A DNA stretch of 64,000 bases from positions 6,116,501-6,180,500 of the forward strand of contig NZ_CP023696.1 of the NCBI RefSeq assembly GCF_008704425.1, given 5' to 3'. Position 1 is the stretch's first letter. Each line of letters opens with the position of its first letter. Below are positions 14,779-23,578 of this stretch, piece after piece. The stretch is from Streptomyces fradiae ATCC 10745 = DSM 40063. GTDB lineage: Bacteria > Actinomycetota > Actinomycetes > Streptomycetales > Streptomycetaceae. The notes beneath the pieces are model-generated. The model worked only from the letters and a program-made list of their open reading frames with translations. It was not told where the DNA came from and searched no databases. A program made the position numbers and the translations under genes.

Positions 14779-15716
14779 CCCCCGACGCGCCCGCGCGTAC
14801 CACCCTGGACAAGGCCGCGGACGAGAACTTCCCCGTGGCCCCCTTCTTCCTGCCGCGCGCCTGGCGCGCCGACCTGATGGCCGTCTACGGCTTCGCCCGG
14901 CTCGTGGACGACATCGGCGACGGCGACCTCGCCCCCGGCGGCGCCGACGCCCGCCTCCTCGGCGCCCGCCCCGGCGACGGCCCGCACGCGCTGCTCGACG
15001 CGCTCGAGACCGACCTGTCCCGCGTCTTCGACGACGCACCCGCCACGCCCGCCGCACCCGCCACGCCCGCCGCACCCGGCGCGTCCGAGGCCCCCGCCCA
15101 CCCGCTGCTCGCGGCCCTGCGGCCCACCGTCCGCCGCCACGCGCTCGGCCCCGCGCCGTTCCGGGCGCTCATCGAGGCCAACCGCCAGGACCAGCGCGTC
15201 CGCCGCTACGCCACCCACGACGACCTCCTCGCCTACTGCGAGCTGTCCGCCAACCCCGTCGGCCGCCTGGTCCTCGCCATCAGCGGCACCTCCACCCCCG
15301 AACGGATCCGGCACTCCGACCGGATCTGCACCGCGCTCCAGATCGTCGAGCACCTCCAGGACGTCGCCGAGGACCTCCGGCGCGACCGGATCTACCTGCC
15401 CGCCGAGGACATGGCCCGCTTCCACGTCACCGAGGCCGACCTGGCCGCCCCCACCGCCAACGCCTCCGTGCGGGCCCTCGTCGCGTACGAGGCGCGGCGC
15501 GCCCGCGACCTGCTCGACGAGGGCGCCCCCCTCGTCCGCAGCGTCCAGGGCAGGCTCCGGCTCCTCCTCACCGGCTTCGTCGCGGGCGGCCACGCCGCCC
15601 TCGACGCCCTGCGGGCCGCCCGGTACGACGTACTCCCAGGACCGCCCCGGGCCTCCGGGCACCGCCTGCTCCGCCGCGCCGGAGCGGTGTGGCGAGCAGC
15701 GCGCGGGGAGGGGTGA
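14775..15716 (+). CDS. hpnC: hydroxysqualene/squalene synthase-type protein HpnC
   Basis: A 313-residue trans-isoprenyl diphosphate synthase. The first Asp-rich motif is YGFARLVDDIGDGDLAP, and the second is altered to IVEHLQDVAEDLRRDRIYLP. With HpnD and HpnE it converts two farnesyl diphosphates to squalene via presqualene diphosphate and hydroxysqualene, HpnC acting in the hydroxysqualene step. An Ala/Pro repeat (ATPAAPATPAAPG) from a short DNA repeat interrupts the region near residue 95. I set the start at GTG 14775, overlapping the leader ORF stop; GTG 14709 would add 22 Arg-rich residues. It is the first enzyme gene of the hopanoid operon. Confidence 0.88.
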   Translation: MTPDAPARTTLDKAADENFPVAPFFLPRAWRADLMAVYGFARLVDDIGDGDLAPGGADARLLGARPGDGPHALLDALETDLSRVFDDAPATPAAPATPAAPGASEAPAHPLLAALRPTVRRHALGPAPFRALIEANRQDQRVRRYATHDDLLAYCELSANPVGRLVLAISGTSTPERIRHSDRICTALQIVEHLQDVAEDLRRDRIYLPAEDMARFHVTEADLAAPTANASVRALVAYEARRARDLLDEGAPLVRSVQGRLRLLLTGFVAGGHAALDALRAARYDVLPGPPRASGHRLLRRAGAVWRAARGEG

Positions 15717-16663
15717 GCAGGACCGTGGACACGACGACGCCCACGCCGCCGCCGGTCGAGGCGGCGTACCGCTACTGCGAGGCCGTCACGGCGGGGCAGG
15801 CCCGGAACTTCGCCTACGGCATCCGGCTCCTGCCCACCGCGAAGCGCCAGGCCATGTCGGCGCTGTACGCCTTCTCCCGGCGCGTGGACGACATCGGCGA
15901 CGGCACCCTCGGGCCCGACGCCAAGCGGCGCCGCCTGGAGACCGCCCGCGACACGCTGGACCGCGTCCGCCGCGGCGCCGTGGCCGAGGACGACACCGAC
16001 CCGGTGGCCGTCGCCCTCGCCGACTCGGCCCGCCGCTTCCCGCTGCCGCTGGGGGGCCTGGACGAGCTGATCGACGGCGTCCTGATGGACGTGCGCGGCC
16101 GCACGTACGAGACCTGGGACGACCTGAGGACGTACTGCCGCTGCGTCGCCGGCGCCATCGGGCGGCTCTCCCTCGGCGTCTTCGGCACGGCCGGGGGAGC
16201 GCCCGGTGCCGACCGCGCCCCGCACTACGCCGACACCCTCGGACTCGCGCTCCAGCTCACCAACATCCTGCGCGACCTGCGCGAGGACGCCGCCAACGGC
16301 CGCAGCTACCTGCCCGCCGAGGAACTCGACAAGTTCGGCTGCTCCGGCGGCTTCCACAGCGCCACCCCGCCCCCGGGCGCCGACTTCACCGGCCTCGTCC
16401 ACCACGAGGTGCGCCGCGCCCGCGCCCTCTTCGCCGAGGGCTACCGGCTGCTGCCCCTGCTGGACCGCCGCAGCGGCGCGTGCGTCGCCGCCATGGCCGG
16501 GATCTACCGCCGCCTCCTCGACCGCATCGAGCGCGACCCCCTTGCCGTCCTGCGCGGCCGCGTCTCGCTGCCCGGCGCGGAGAAGGCGTACGTCGCCGTG
16601 CGCGGCCTGTCCGGACTCGACACCCGCACGGTCACCCGCCGCACCGAAAGGACCCGCCCGTGA
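15713..16663 (+). CDS. hpnD: presqualene diphosphate synthase HpnD
   Basis: A 316-residue squalene/phytoene-synthase family enzyme joining two farnesyl diphosphates into presqualene diphosphate. Both Asp-rich motifs are intact: FSRRVDDIGDGTL and LTNILRDLREDAANGRSYLP; the substrate-binding NFAYGIRLLP is near residue 31. The GTG start overlaps the hpnC stop (GTGA) and follows GGGGAGGGG. A second GTG at 15725 is possible. The gene ends in another GTGA overlap, this time with a 14-codon ORF rather than directly with hpnE. Confidence 0.92.
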   Translation: MSRTVDTTTPTPPPVEAAYRYCEAVTAGQARNFAYGIRLLPTAKRQAMSALYAFSRRVDDIGDGTLGPDAKRRRLETARDTLDRVRRGAVAEDDTDPVAVALADSARRFPLPLGGLDELIDGVLMDVRGRTYETWDDLRTYCRCVAGAIGRLSLGVFGTAGGAPGADRAPHYADTLGLALQLTNILRDLREDAANGRSYLPAEELDKFGCSGGFHSATPPPGADFTGLVHHEVRRARALFAEGYRLLPLLDRRSGACVAAMAGIYRRLLDRIERDPLAVLRGRVSLPGAEKAYVAVRGLSGLDTRTVTRRTERTRP

Positions 16664-16704
16664 GCCCTCGCCCGCACCGCGGCCGCCCCGGAGGGCCCGC
16701 GTGA
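16660..16704 (+). CDS. 14-codon coupling ORF between hpnD and hpnE
   Basis: GTG at 16660 overlaps the hpnD stop, and the frame (MSPRPHRGRPGGPA) ends at a TGA that overlaps the GTG start of hpnE at 16701. Overlapping stop/start codons on both sides suggest a bridge that carries ribosomes across an otherwise untranslated 38-bp gap. GGAGGG inside it is the ribosome site for hpnE. It may have no function as a peptide and could be fortuitous. Confidence 0.4.
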   Translation: MSPRPHRGRPGGPA

Positions 16705-18074
16705 CCGGCCGGCACGCCGTCGTCGTGGGCGGCGGCCTCGCCGGGGTCACCGCCGCCCTGCGCCTCGCCGACGCCGGAGTGCGGGTCACCCTGCTGGAGG
16801 GCCGCCCCCGCCTGGGCGGCCTGGCGTTCTCCTTCCGGCGCGGCGACCTGACCGTCGACAACGGCCAGCACGTGTACCTGCGCTGCTGCGCCGCGTACCG
16901 CTGGTTCCTCGACCGCGTCGGCGGCGCGGACCTCGCGCCCGTCCAGGACCGCCTCGACGTGCCCGTCCTGGACGTCGGCGGCCCGCGCGGCCCCCGCCTC
17001 GGCCGGCTGCGCCGCACTGCCCTGCCCGTCCCCCTCCACCTGGCCGCCAGCCTCGCCGCGTACCCGCACCTCTCGGTCGCCGAGCGGCTCGCGGCCGGCC
17101 GGGCCGCCCTCGCCCTGAGGTCCCTCGACCCGGCCGACCCGGCCCTGGACGACGCCGACTTCGCCGGGTGGCTCGCCCGCCACGGCCAGTCGCGCCGCGC
17201 CGTCCAGGCCCTGTGGGACCTCGTCGGCGTCGCCACCCTCAACGCCACCGCCGCCCAGACCTCCCTGGGCCTGGCCGCCATGGTGTTCCGCACCGGACTG
17301 CTCTCCGCCCCCGGCGCCGCCGACATCGGCTGGGCCCGCGTCCCGCTCGGCCACCTCCACGACACCCTCGCCCGCGAGGCGCTCGAAGCCCGCGGCGTGC
17401 GCGTCCTCGTCCGCACCAGGGTCAGCGCCGTCACCCCCGCCGACGGCGGCCGCTGGGTCGTCGACGTGCCCGGCGACAGCCTCGACGCCGACACGGTCGT
17501 CCTCGCCGTACCGCAGCGCGAGACCCACGACCTGCTCCCGCCCGGCGCCCTCGACACACCCGGTGACCTCCTGAGGATCGGCACCGCGCCGATCCTCAAC
17601 GTCCACGTGCTGTACGACCGCCCGGTCCTGCGCCGCCCGTTCTTCGCCGCCCTCGGGTCGCCCGTCCAGTGGGTCTTCGACCGCACCGAGGCGTCCGGCA
17701 TGTCCGGGCCCGGCCAGTACCTCGCCGTGTCGCAGTCGGCGGCCCAGGCCGAGATCGATGCTCCCGTCGCCGAACTGCGCGCCCGCTACCTGCCCGAGCT
17801 GGAGCGGCTGCTGCCGCCCGCGCGGCACGCCCGCGTGACCGACTTCTTCGTGACGAGGGAGCGCACGGCCACCTTCGCACCCGCTCCCGGAGTCGCCCGC
17901 CTCCGCCCCGGCGCCCGAACTCGCCTGCCCGGCCTGTATCTTGCGGGCGCGTGGACCGCCACAGGCTGGCCCGCGACCATGGAAGGGGCGGTACGCAGCG
18001 GTTTCACCGCGGCGGCCGCCGCTCTCTCGGCCCTCGGCCGCCCCCACGTACATCCGCTCGAGGAGGCGGCATGA
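16701..18074 (+). CDS. hpnE: hydroxysqualene dehydroxylase HpnE (FAD-dependent)
   Basis: A 457-residue flavoprotein of the amine-oxidase/phytoene-desaturase fold that reduces hydroxysqualene to squalene, completing the HpnCDE route. The dinucleotide-binding motif AVVVGGGLAGVTAALRLADAG is at the N-terminus, DNGQHVYLRCCAAY near residue 55 is typical of HpnE, and GLYLAGAWTATGWPATMEGAVRSG closes the FAD site. It begins at GTG 16701 with GGAGGG five bases upstream, coupled to a mini-ORF, and its stop overlaps the ATG of the next gene. Confidence 0.92.
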   Translation: MTGRHAVVVGGGLAGVTAALRLADAGVRVTLLEGRPRLGGLAFSFRRGDLTVDNGQHVYLRCCAAYRWFLDRVGGADLAPVQDRLDVPVLDVGGPRGPRLGRLRRTALPVPLHLAASLAAYPHLSVAERLAAGRAALALRSLDPADPALDDADFAGWLARHGQSRRAVQALWDLVGVATLNATAAQTSLGLAAMVFRTGLLSAPGAADIGWARVPLGHLHDTLAREALEARGVRVLVRTRVSAVTPADGGRWVVDVPGDSLDADTVVLAVPQRETHDLLPPGALDTPGDLLRIGTAPILNVHVLYDRPVLRRPFFAALGSPVQWVFDRTEASGMSGPGQYLAVSQSAAQAEIDAPVAELRARYLPELERLLPPARHARVTDFFVTRERTATFAPAPGVARLRPGARTRLPGLYLAGAWTATGWPATMEGAVRSGFTAAAAALSALGRPHVHPLEEAA

Positions 18075-19171
18075 GACCGAGTACAGGAAACAGAGGAGAG
18101 ACCGTGCCGACAGTGCCCCCGGCGAACCCCGCCGTCGACGCAGCGGAGGTCGCCGCGCTGCTGGACCGCGGGCGGACCCTGTCCACCCCCGTGCTCCGCG
18201 CGGCGGTGGACCGGCTGGCGAAGCCCATGGACACCGTCGCCGCCTACCACTTCGGCTGGATCGACGCCCTCGGGCGGCCCGCCGACGGGGACGGCGGCAA
18301 GGCCGTCCGACCGGCCCTCGCGCTGCTGTCCGCCGAGGCGGCGGGCGCCCCGCCGGAGACCGGGATCCCCGGCGCCGTCGCCGTCGAGCTCGTGCACAAC
18401 TTCTCGCTGCTCCACGACGACCTGATGGACGGCGACGAGCAGCGCCGCCACCGCGACACGGTATGGAAGGTGCACGGTCCCGCCCAGGCCATCCTCGTCG
18501 GCGACGCGCTGTTCGCCCTCGCGGGCGAGGTCCTGCTGGAGCTCGGCACCGTCGAGGCCGGGCGCGCCACCCGCAGGCTGACCGTCGCCACGCGGAAGCT
18601 GATCGACGGCCAGGCCCAGGACATCTCGTACGAGCACCGCGAGCGGGTCACCGTCGAGGAGTGCCTGGAGATGGAGGGCAACAAGACCGGCGCCCTGCTC
18701 GCCTGCTCCGCCTCCATCGGCGCCGTACTCGGCGGCGCCGACGACGCCACCGCCGACGCCCTGGAGGCGTACGGCCACCACCTCGGCCTCGCCTTCCAGG
18801 CCGTCGACGACCTGCTGGGCATCTGGGGCGACCCGGAGGCGACCGGCAAGCAGACCTGGAGCGACCTGCGCCAGCGCAAGAAGTCCCTGCCGGTCGTCGC
18901 CGCGCTGGCCGCCGGCGGCCCCGCCTCCGAGCGGCTGGGCGAGCTGCTGACCGCCGACGCCAAGAGCCAGGACCTCGACGCCTTCTCCGAGGAGGAGTTC
19001 GCCACCCGCGCCGCCCTCATCGAGGAGGCCGGCGGCCGGGACTGGACCGCCCAGGAGGCCCGCAGGCAGCACGCGGTGGCCATCGGGGCGCTGGACCGCG
19101 TCGACATGCCGCCCCGCGTCCGGGCGCAGCTCACGGCGCTCGCCGACTTCGTGGTCGTACGGAAGCGATGA
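18071..19171 (+). CDS. polyprenyl (probably farnesyl) diphosphate synthase
   Basis: A 366-residue trans-prenyltransferase supplying the farnesyl diphosphate for squalene formation in this operon. The first Asp-rich motif is LLHDDLMDGDEQRR. The second region reads FQAVDDLLGIWGD, so the final Asp of the usual DDxxD is absent, a variant common in this actinobacterial branch as far as I recall. The bulky residues before the first motif (ELVHNFSL) favour a short product, but chain length is not certain. The ATG overlaps the hpnE stop and follows GAGGAGG. Confidence 0.88.
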   Translation: MRPSTGNRGETVPTVPPANPAVDAAEVAALLDRGRTLSTPVLRAAVDRLAKPMDTVAAYHFGWIDALGRPADGDGGKAVRPALALLSAEAAGAPPETGIPGAVAVELVHNFSLLHDDLMDGDEQRRHRDTVWKVHGPAQAILVGDALFALAGEVLLELGTVEAGRATRRLTVATRKLIDGQAQDISYEHRERVTVEECLEMEGNKTGALLACSASIGAVLGGADDATADALEAYGHHLGLAFQAVDDLLGIWGDPEATGKQTWSDLRQRKKSLPVVAALAAGGPASERLGELLTADAKSQDLDAFSEEEFATRAALIEEAGGRDWTAQEARRQHAVAIGALDRVDMPPRVRAQLTALADFVVVRKR

Positions 19172-19257
19172 CCGCCCCCCGCGCCCTGAGCGGGCCCGGA
19201 GCCCCCGCAGGCTCCGGGCCGAGGAGTCCGCTCCGGCACATATGACGTCGCGGTCGC

Positions 19258-19298
19258 CGGCCGGTGCCGTACGCCACGCGCGCGTACGGCACCGGCCG
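19258..19298. terminator. strong hairpin between the prenyl synthase gene and shc
   Basis: A perfect 17-bp inverted repeat with a 7-nt loop lies in the 174-bp gap. Its core arm is CCGGTGCCGTACGC. It ends 47 bp before the shc ATG. It may be a partial terminator, an mRNA-stability element or an attenuator inside the hopanoid operon, or it may mark a separate transcription unit for shc. Confidence 0.6.
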
Positions 19299-19345
19299 AC
19301 GGCATACCCGAGGCAGCAGCACGTCCACTGCACGAAGGGGAAGCC

Positions 19346-21472
19346 ATGACAGCGACGACCGACGGAAGCGCCGGGAGCACGGGCCCCGCCCCGGCCCCGG
19401 CCGACGAACTCCACCGCACCTCCGGCGGTTCCACCGCCACCGCCACCGCCACCGCCGAACCCGCCACCGCCGTCCCGCCCGCGGAGCCCGCCCCGGCCGC
19501 CGCGCACGCCGCCCAGGCCACCGCGCTCACCGGCCCCGCCGCCCCGGCCGCGCCCGCCCCCGCCCCCAGCGGGGCGGACCTCCTCGCCGCCGCCGAGACC
19601 GCGATGCGGCGCTCCGTCGACCACCTGCTCGCCCGGCAGGACGCCGAGGGGTGGTGGAAGGGCGACCTGGAGACCAACGTCACCATGGACGCCGAGGACC
19701 TGCTGCTCCGCCAGTTCCTCGGCATCCGCGACGATGCCACCACCGAGGCCGCCGCCCTCTTCATCCGCGGCGAGCAGCGCGGGGACGGCACCTGGGCCAC
19801 CTTCCACGGCGGGCCGGGCGACCTGAACGCCACCGTCGAGGCGTACGTGGCGCTCCGCCTCGCCGGGGACCCGCCCGACGCGCCGCACATGGCCCGCGCC
19901 GCCGCCTGGGTGCGCGAGCGCGGCGGCATCGCGGCGACCCGCGTCTTCACCCGGATCTGGCTGGCCCTCTTCGGCTGGTGGAAGTGGGACGACCTGCCCG
20001 AGCTGCCACCCGAGATGATCTACCTGCCGCCCTGGTTCCCGCTGAACATCCACGACTTCGGCCAGTGGGCCCGGCAGACGATCGTCCCCCTCACCATCGT
20101 CTCGGCGAAGCGGCCCGTCCGCCCCGCGCCGTTCGCCCTGGACGAGCTGCACACCGACCCGCGCCGCCCCTGCCCGCCGCGCCCCCTGGCCCCCGCGGGC
20201 ACCTGGGACGGGCTGTTCCAGCGCCTCGACCGGGCGCTGCGCCACTACCGGCGGTTCGCGCCGCGCCCCCTGCGCCGCGCCGCGATGAACGCCGCCGCCC
20301 GCTGGATCGTGGAGCGGCAGGAGAACGACGGCTGCTGGGGCGGCATCCAGCCCCCGGCCGTCTACTCGCTGATCGCCCTGCACCTCCTCGGCTACGACCT
20401 CGGGCACCCCGTCATGCGCGCCGGGCTCGCCTCCCTCGACCGCTTCGCCGTCCACCGCGAGGACGGGGCCCGCATGGTCGAGGCGTGCCAGTCGCCCGTC
20501 TGGGACACCTGCCTCGCCGCCATCGCCCTCGCCGACGCCGGGCTCCCGCCCGACCACCCCGCCCTCGTCCGGGCCGCCGACTGGCTCCTCGCCGAGCAGG
20601 TCGTGCGCCCCGGCGACTGGGCGGTACGGCGCCCCGGCCTGCCGCCGGGGGGCTGGGCGTTCGAGTTCCACAACGACACCTACCCCGACATCGACGACAC
20701 CGCCGAGGTCCTCCTCGCCCTGCGCCGGGTCCGCCACCCCGACCCGGCGCGGGTCGACGCGGCCGTCCGGCGCGGCGTCCGCTGGACCCTCGGCATGCAG
20801 AGCGGCGACGGGGCCTGGGGCGCCTTCGACGCCGACAACACCAGCCGGCTCCCGAACCGGCTGCCGTTCTGCGACTTCGGCGAGGTCGTGGACCCGCCGT
20901 CCGCCGACGTCACCGCCCATGTGGTGGAGATGCTCGCCCACGAGGGCCTGGCCGCGGACCCGCGCACCCGCCGGGGCGTCGCCTGGCTGCTCGCCGAACA
21001 GGAGCCGCGCGGCTCCTGGTTCGGCCGCTGGGGCGTGAACCACGTGTACGGGACGGGCTCCGTGGTGCCCGCGCTCACCGCCGCCGGACTGCCCCGCAGC
21101 CATCCGGCGATCCGGCGGGCCGCGGCCTGGCTGGTGTCCGTGCAGAACGAGGACGGCGGCTGGGGCGAGGACCTGCGCTCGTACCGCGAGGAGGAGTGGA
21201 TCGGCCGGGGCGCCTCCACCGCGTCCCAGACCGCGTGGGCGCTCCTCGCGCTGCTCGCCGCGGGGGAGCGGGAGTCCGCCGCCGTGGCGCGCGGCGTGGC
21301 GTGGCTGGCCGCGACGCAGCGGGCGGACGGCTCCTGGGACGAGCCGTACTTCACGGGCACGGGCTTCCCGTGGGACTTCTCCATCAACTACCACCTGTAC
21401 CGGCAGGTGTTCCCGCTCACCGCGCTGGGCCGGTACGTCCACGGGGAACCGGCCGTCGGCAAGGGGCGCTGA
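19346..21472 (+). CDS. shc: squalene-hopene cyclase
   Basis: The 708-residue enzyme cyclises squalene to hopene/hopanol at the membrane surface. The catalytic Asp motif is D448-I-D450-D451 within TYPDIDDTAE. Several QW repeats are visible (GWWKGDLE, GDGTWATF, NDGCWGG, GDGAWGAFD, EDGGWGED, ADGSWDE). The first ~75 residues are an Ala/Pro/Thr-rich extension that most cyclases lack, including a run of TATATAT; it is probably disordered. The ATG follows GAAGGGGAAGCC. It is the key enzyme of the operon. Confidence 0.96.
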   Translation: MTATTDGSAGSTGPAPAPADELHRTSGGSTATATATAEPATAVPPAEPAPAAAHAAQATALTGPAAPAAPAPAPSGADLLAAAETAMRRSVDHLLARQDAEGWWKGDLETNVTMDAEDLLLRQFLGIRDDATTEAAALFIRGEQRGDGTWATFHGGPGDLNATVEAYVALRLAGDPPDAPHMARAAAWVRERGGIAATRVFTRIWLALFGWWKWDDLPELPPEMIYLPPWFPLNIHDFGQWARQTIVPLTIVSAKRPVRPAPFALDELHTDPRRPCPPRPLAPAGTWDGLFQRLDRALRHYRRFAPRPLRRAAMNAAARWIVERQENDGCWGGIQPPAVYSLIALHLLGYDLGHPVMRAGLASLDRFAVHREDGARMVEACQSPVWDTCLAAIALADAGLPPDHPALVRAADWLLAEQVVRPGDWAVRRPGLPPGGWAFEFHNDTYPDIDDTAEVLLALRRVRHPDPARVDAAVRRGVRWTLGMQSGDGAWGAFDADNTSRLPNRLPFCDFGEVVDPPSADVTAHVVEMLAHEGLAADPRTRRGVAWLLAEQEPRGSWFGRWGVNHVYGTGSVVPALTAAGLPRSHPAIRRAAAWLVSVQNEDGGWGEDLRSYREEEWIGRGASTASQTAWALLALLAAGERESAAVARGVAWLAATQRADGSWDEPYFTGTGFPWDFSINYHLYRQVFPLTALGRYVHGEPAVGKGR

Positions 21473-22537
21473 GTGGCCGGGGAGCCGGACCCGCGCCGGG
21501 CACCGGAGGCGGGCGACGGACCGGGCCCGGCGCGGGCCGCCTCCGCGGGACCCGGCCCGCGCGCTGAGCGGGGCGCCGAACCGCGCCGTGCGCCGGGCTC
21601 CCGGCCCGTGGCCCGGCCCGGCACCGGGACGCCCCGCGAGCCGGTGCCCGGCTCCGGCGCGGGATGCGCGGCGCGCCCCGCGCGGGGCCCGGCGCCGGAC
21701 CTCGGGCCGGTGCGGGCACAGGAGCCCCCACAGCGCCCCGCCCCGGGCGCCCCGCCGTCGGCCCGGTCCGGAGCCGGCACGCCCCCGCGGCCCCGGCCGG
21801 GCGCGAGGACGGAGCCCCAGCCGGGGGCGGGGCCCTTGCCGGCCTCGGATCCGGAGTCCGGGACGGCCTCGGATCCGGAGTCCGGGACGGTGCGGCCGCC
21901 GGAGGCGCTGCTGGTCGCCTGCGCGCTCGGCATCGAGCACCTGGCCCTGCGCAGCAGCCGGGCGGCGGGTCCGGGCGCGGGCGCCGGGGCGGGCCCGGTG
22001 ACGCTGCTGCGCACCGGCATGGGCCCCGAGCAGGCCCGCCGGGCGGTGTCCGCGGCCCTGCGGTCCGAGCCGCTGCGCACCGCCGCCGTGATCGCCTCCG
22101 GCTTCTGCGCCGGCCTCGCCCCCGGCATGCACCCGGGAGACCTGGTCGTCGCCGACGAGACGCGCGGCCCGCACGGCACCACGCCCTGCACGGCCACGGA
22201 CGCGCTGGTCGCGGCCCTGGCGCGGGCGCTGCCCGGCCGCACGGTCCACACCGGCCCGCTGACCGGCTCCGACCACGTCGTCCGCGGCCCCGAGCGGGCC
22301 GCCCTGCGGGCCACGGGCGCCCTGGCGGTGGACATGGAGTCCGCCGCCACCCTGCACGCGGCCCTCGCGGCGGGCCCCCGGCCCGTTGCCGCCGTCCGGG
22401 TGGTCGTGGACGCCCCGGAGCACGAGCTGGTCCGGATCGGCACGGTACGCGGGGGAATATCAGCCTTCCGTGTCCTTCGTGCCGTCCTCCCCGCGTTCCT
22501 CGAATGGCACCGTTCCTTGCTGCTCCCCAGGAGGTGA
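21473..22537 (+). CDS. hpnG: HpnG-like nucleoside phosphorylase family protein
   Basis: HpnG removes adenine from adenosylhopane, giving ribosylhopane. The phosphorylase domain spans residues ~140-354: LLVACALGIEHLAL, VIASGFCAGLAPGMHPGDLVVAD, and VDMESAATLHAAL, the purine/ribose-binding Glu motif. The long frame starts at a GTG adjoining the shc stop and adds ~139 Pro/Arg/Gly-rich residues not normal in this family. GTG 21890 would give the usual ~215 residues. A 24-bp tandem duplication (21842-21889) lies exactly at this junction. I keep the long form because no other start fills the gap, but the true N-terminus is uncertain. Confidence 0.75.
   Translation: MAGEPDPRRAPEAGDGPGPARAASAGPGPRAERGAEPRRAPGSRPVARPGTGTPREPVPGSGAGCAARPARGPAPDLGPVRAQEPPQRPAPGAPPSARSGAGTPPRPRPGARTEPQPGAGPLPASDPESGTASDPESGTVRPPEALLVACALGIEHLALRSSRAAGPGAGAGAGPVTLLRTGMGPEQARRAVSAALRSEPLRTAAVIASGFCAGLAPGMHPGDLVVADETRGPHGTTPCTATDALVAALARALPGRTVHTGPLTGSDHVVRGPERAALRATGALAVDMESAATLHAALAAGPRPVAAVRVVVDAPEHELVRIGTVRGGISAFRVLRAVLPAFLEWHRSLLLPRR
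21842..21889. repeat. 24-bp perfect tandem duplication in the hpnG-like gene
   Basis: Two identical adjacent 24-bp units (21842-21865 and 21866-21889) encode the peptide SDPESGTA twice and end directly before the alternative GTG start at 21890. This looks like a recent slippage event in the low-complexity N-terminal extension. Confidence 0.85.
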
Positions 22538-22542
22538 GCCAG

Positions 22543-23565
22543 ATGGCCATGCCGCTCCGCCAGACCGTCCGGGTCGGGACCTATCTGCTCCGGCAGAAGC
22601 TCCGCGGGCGTGAGAAGTTCCCCCTCATCGTCGAACTGGAGCCCCTCTACGCCTGCAACCTCGCCTGCGAGGGCTGCGGGAAGATCCAGCACCCGGCCGG
22701 TGTGCTGAAGCAGCGCATGCCCGTGGCCCAGGCGGTCGGAGCGGTCCTGGAGTCCGGCGCCCCCATGGTCTCCATCGCCGGCGGCGAACCGCTGATGCAC
22801 CCCCGGATCGCCGAGATCACCCGCCAGCTCGTCGCCCGCCGCAAGTACGTCTTCCTCTGCACCAACGCCCTGCTGCTCCGCAAGAAGCTCCACGAGTTCA
22901 CGCCCTCCCGCTATTTCGCGTTCGCCGTCCACATCGACGGCCTGCGGGAAAGGCACGACGAATCCGTCGCCAAGGAAGGGGTCTTCGACGAGGCCGTGGC
23001 AGCGATCAAGGAGGCGCAGCGCCGGGGATTCCGCGTCACCACCAATTCCACCTTCTTCAACACCGACACACCGCAGACCGTCATCGAGGTACTGGACTAC
23101 CTCAACGACGACCTGCGGGTGGACGAAATGATGATCTCGCCCGCGTACGCCTACGAGAAGGCCCCCGACCAGGAGCACTTCCTCGGCGTGGAGCAGACCC
23201 GCGAACTGTTCCGGAAGGCGTTCGCCGGCGGCAACCGGCGGCGCTGGCGCCTCAACCACTCGCCGCTCTTCCTCGACTTCCTGGAGGGCCGGGCCGACTT
23301 CCCCTGCACCGCCTGGGCCATCCCCAACTACAGCCTCTTCGGCTGGCAGCGCCCCTGCTACCTGATGAGCGACGGCTACGTCCCCACCTACCGCGAGCTG
23401 GTCGAGGAGACCGACTGGGACAAGTACGGCCGCGGCAAGGACCCCCGCTGCGCCAACTGCATGGCCCACTGCGGCTACGAGCCCACCGCGGTCCTCGCCA
23501 CCATGGGCTCCCTGCGCGAATCCCTGCGCGCCGCCCGGGAGGCCGTCCCCGCCCGGCGCGCCTGA
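22543..23565 (+). CDS. hpnH: adenosyl-hopene transferase HpnH (radical SAM)
   Basis: A 340-residue radical SAM enzyme that attaches the adenosyl group to hopene, the first step to extended (C35) hopanoids. The 4Fe-4S motif is C38-NLA-C42-EG-C45, followed by the SAM-contact MVSIAGGEPLMHP. A C-terminal Cys cluster (CANCMAHCGYEP) is also typical of HpnH. AGGAGG stands nine bases before the ATG. The next gene, an HpnO-type aminotransferase, follows after 13 bp. Confidence 0.95.
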   Translation: MAMPLRQTVRVGTYLLRQKLRGREKFPLIVELEPLYACNLACEGCGKIQHPAGVLKQRMPVAQAVGAVLESGAPMVSIAGGEPLMHPRIAEITRQLVARRKYVFLCTNALLLRKKLHEFTPSRYFAFAVHIDGLRERHDESVAKEGVFDEAVAAIKEAQRRGFRVTTNSTFFNTDTPQTVIEVLDYLNDDLRVDEMMISPAYAYEKAPDQEHFLGVEQTRELFRKAFAGGNRRRWRLNHSPLFLDFLEGRADFPCTAWAIPNYSLFGWQRPCYLMSDGYVPTYRELVEETDWDKYGRGKDPRCANCMAHCGYEPTAVLATMGSLRESLRAAREAVPARRA

Positions 23566-23578
23566 CGAGGAGCTGAGC

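Noticed and set aside
17786..22423. Very long minus-strand open frame (1545 codons) across hpnE to hpnG
   Set aside because: It is antisense to five well-supported hopanoid genes, is Gly/Arg/Val-rich without any domain, and open antisense frames are expected at this G+C.
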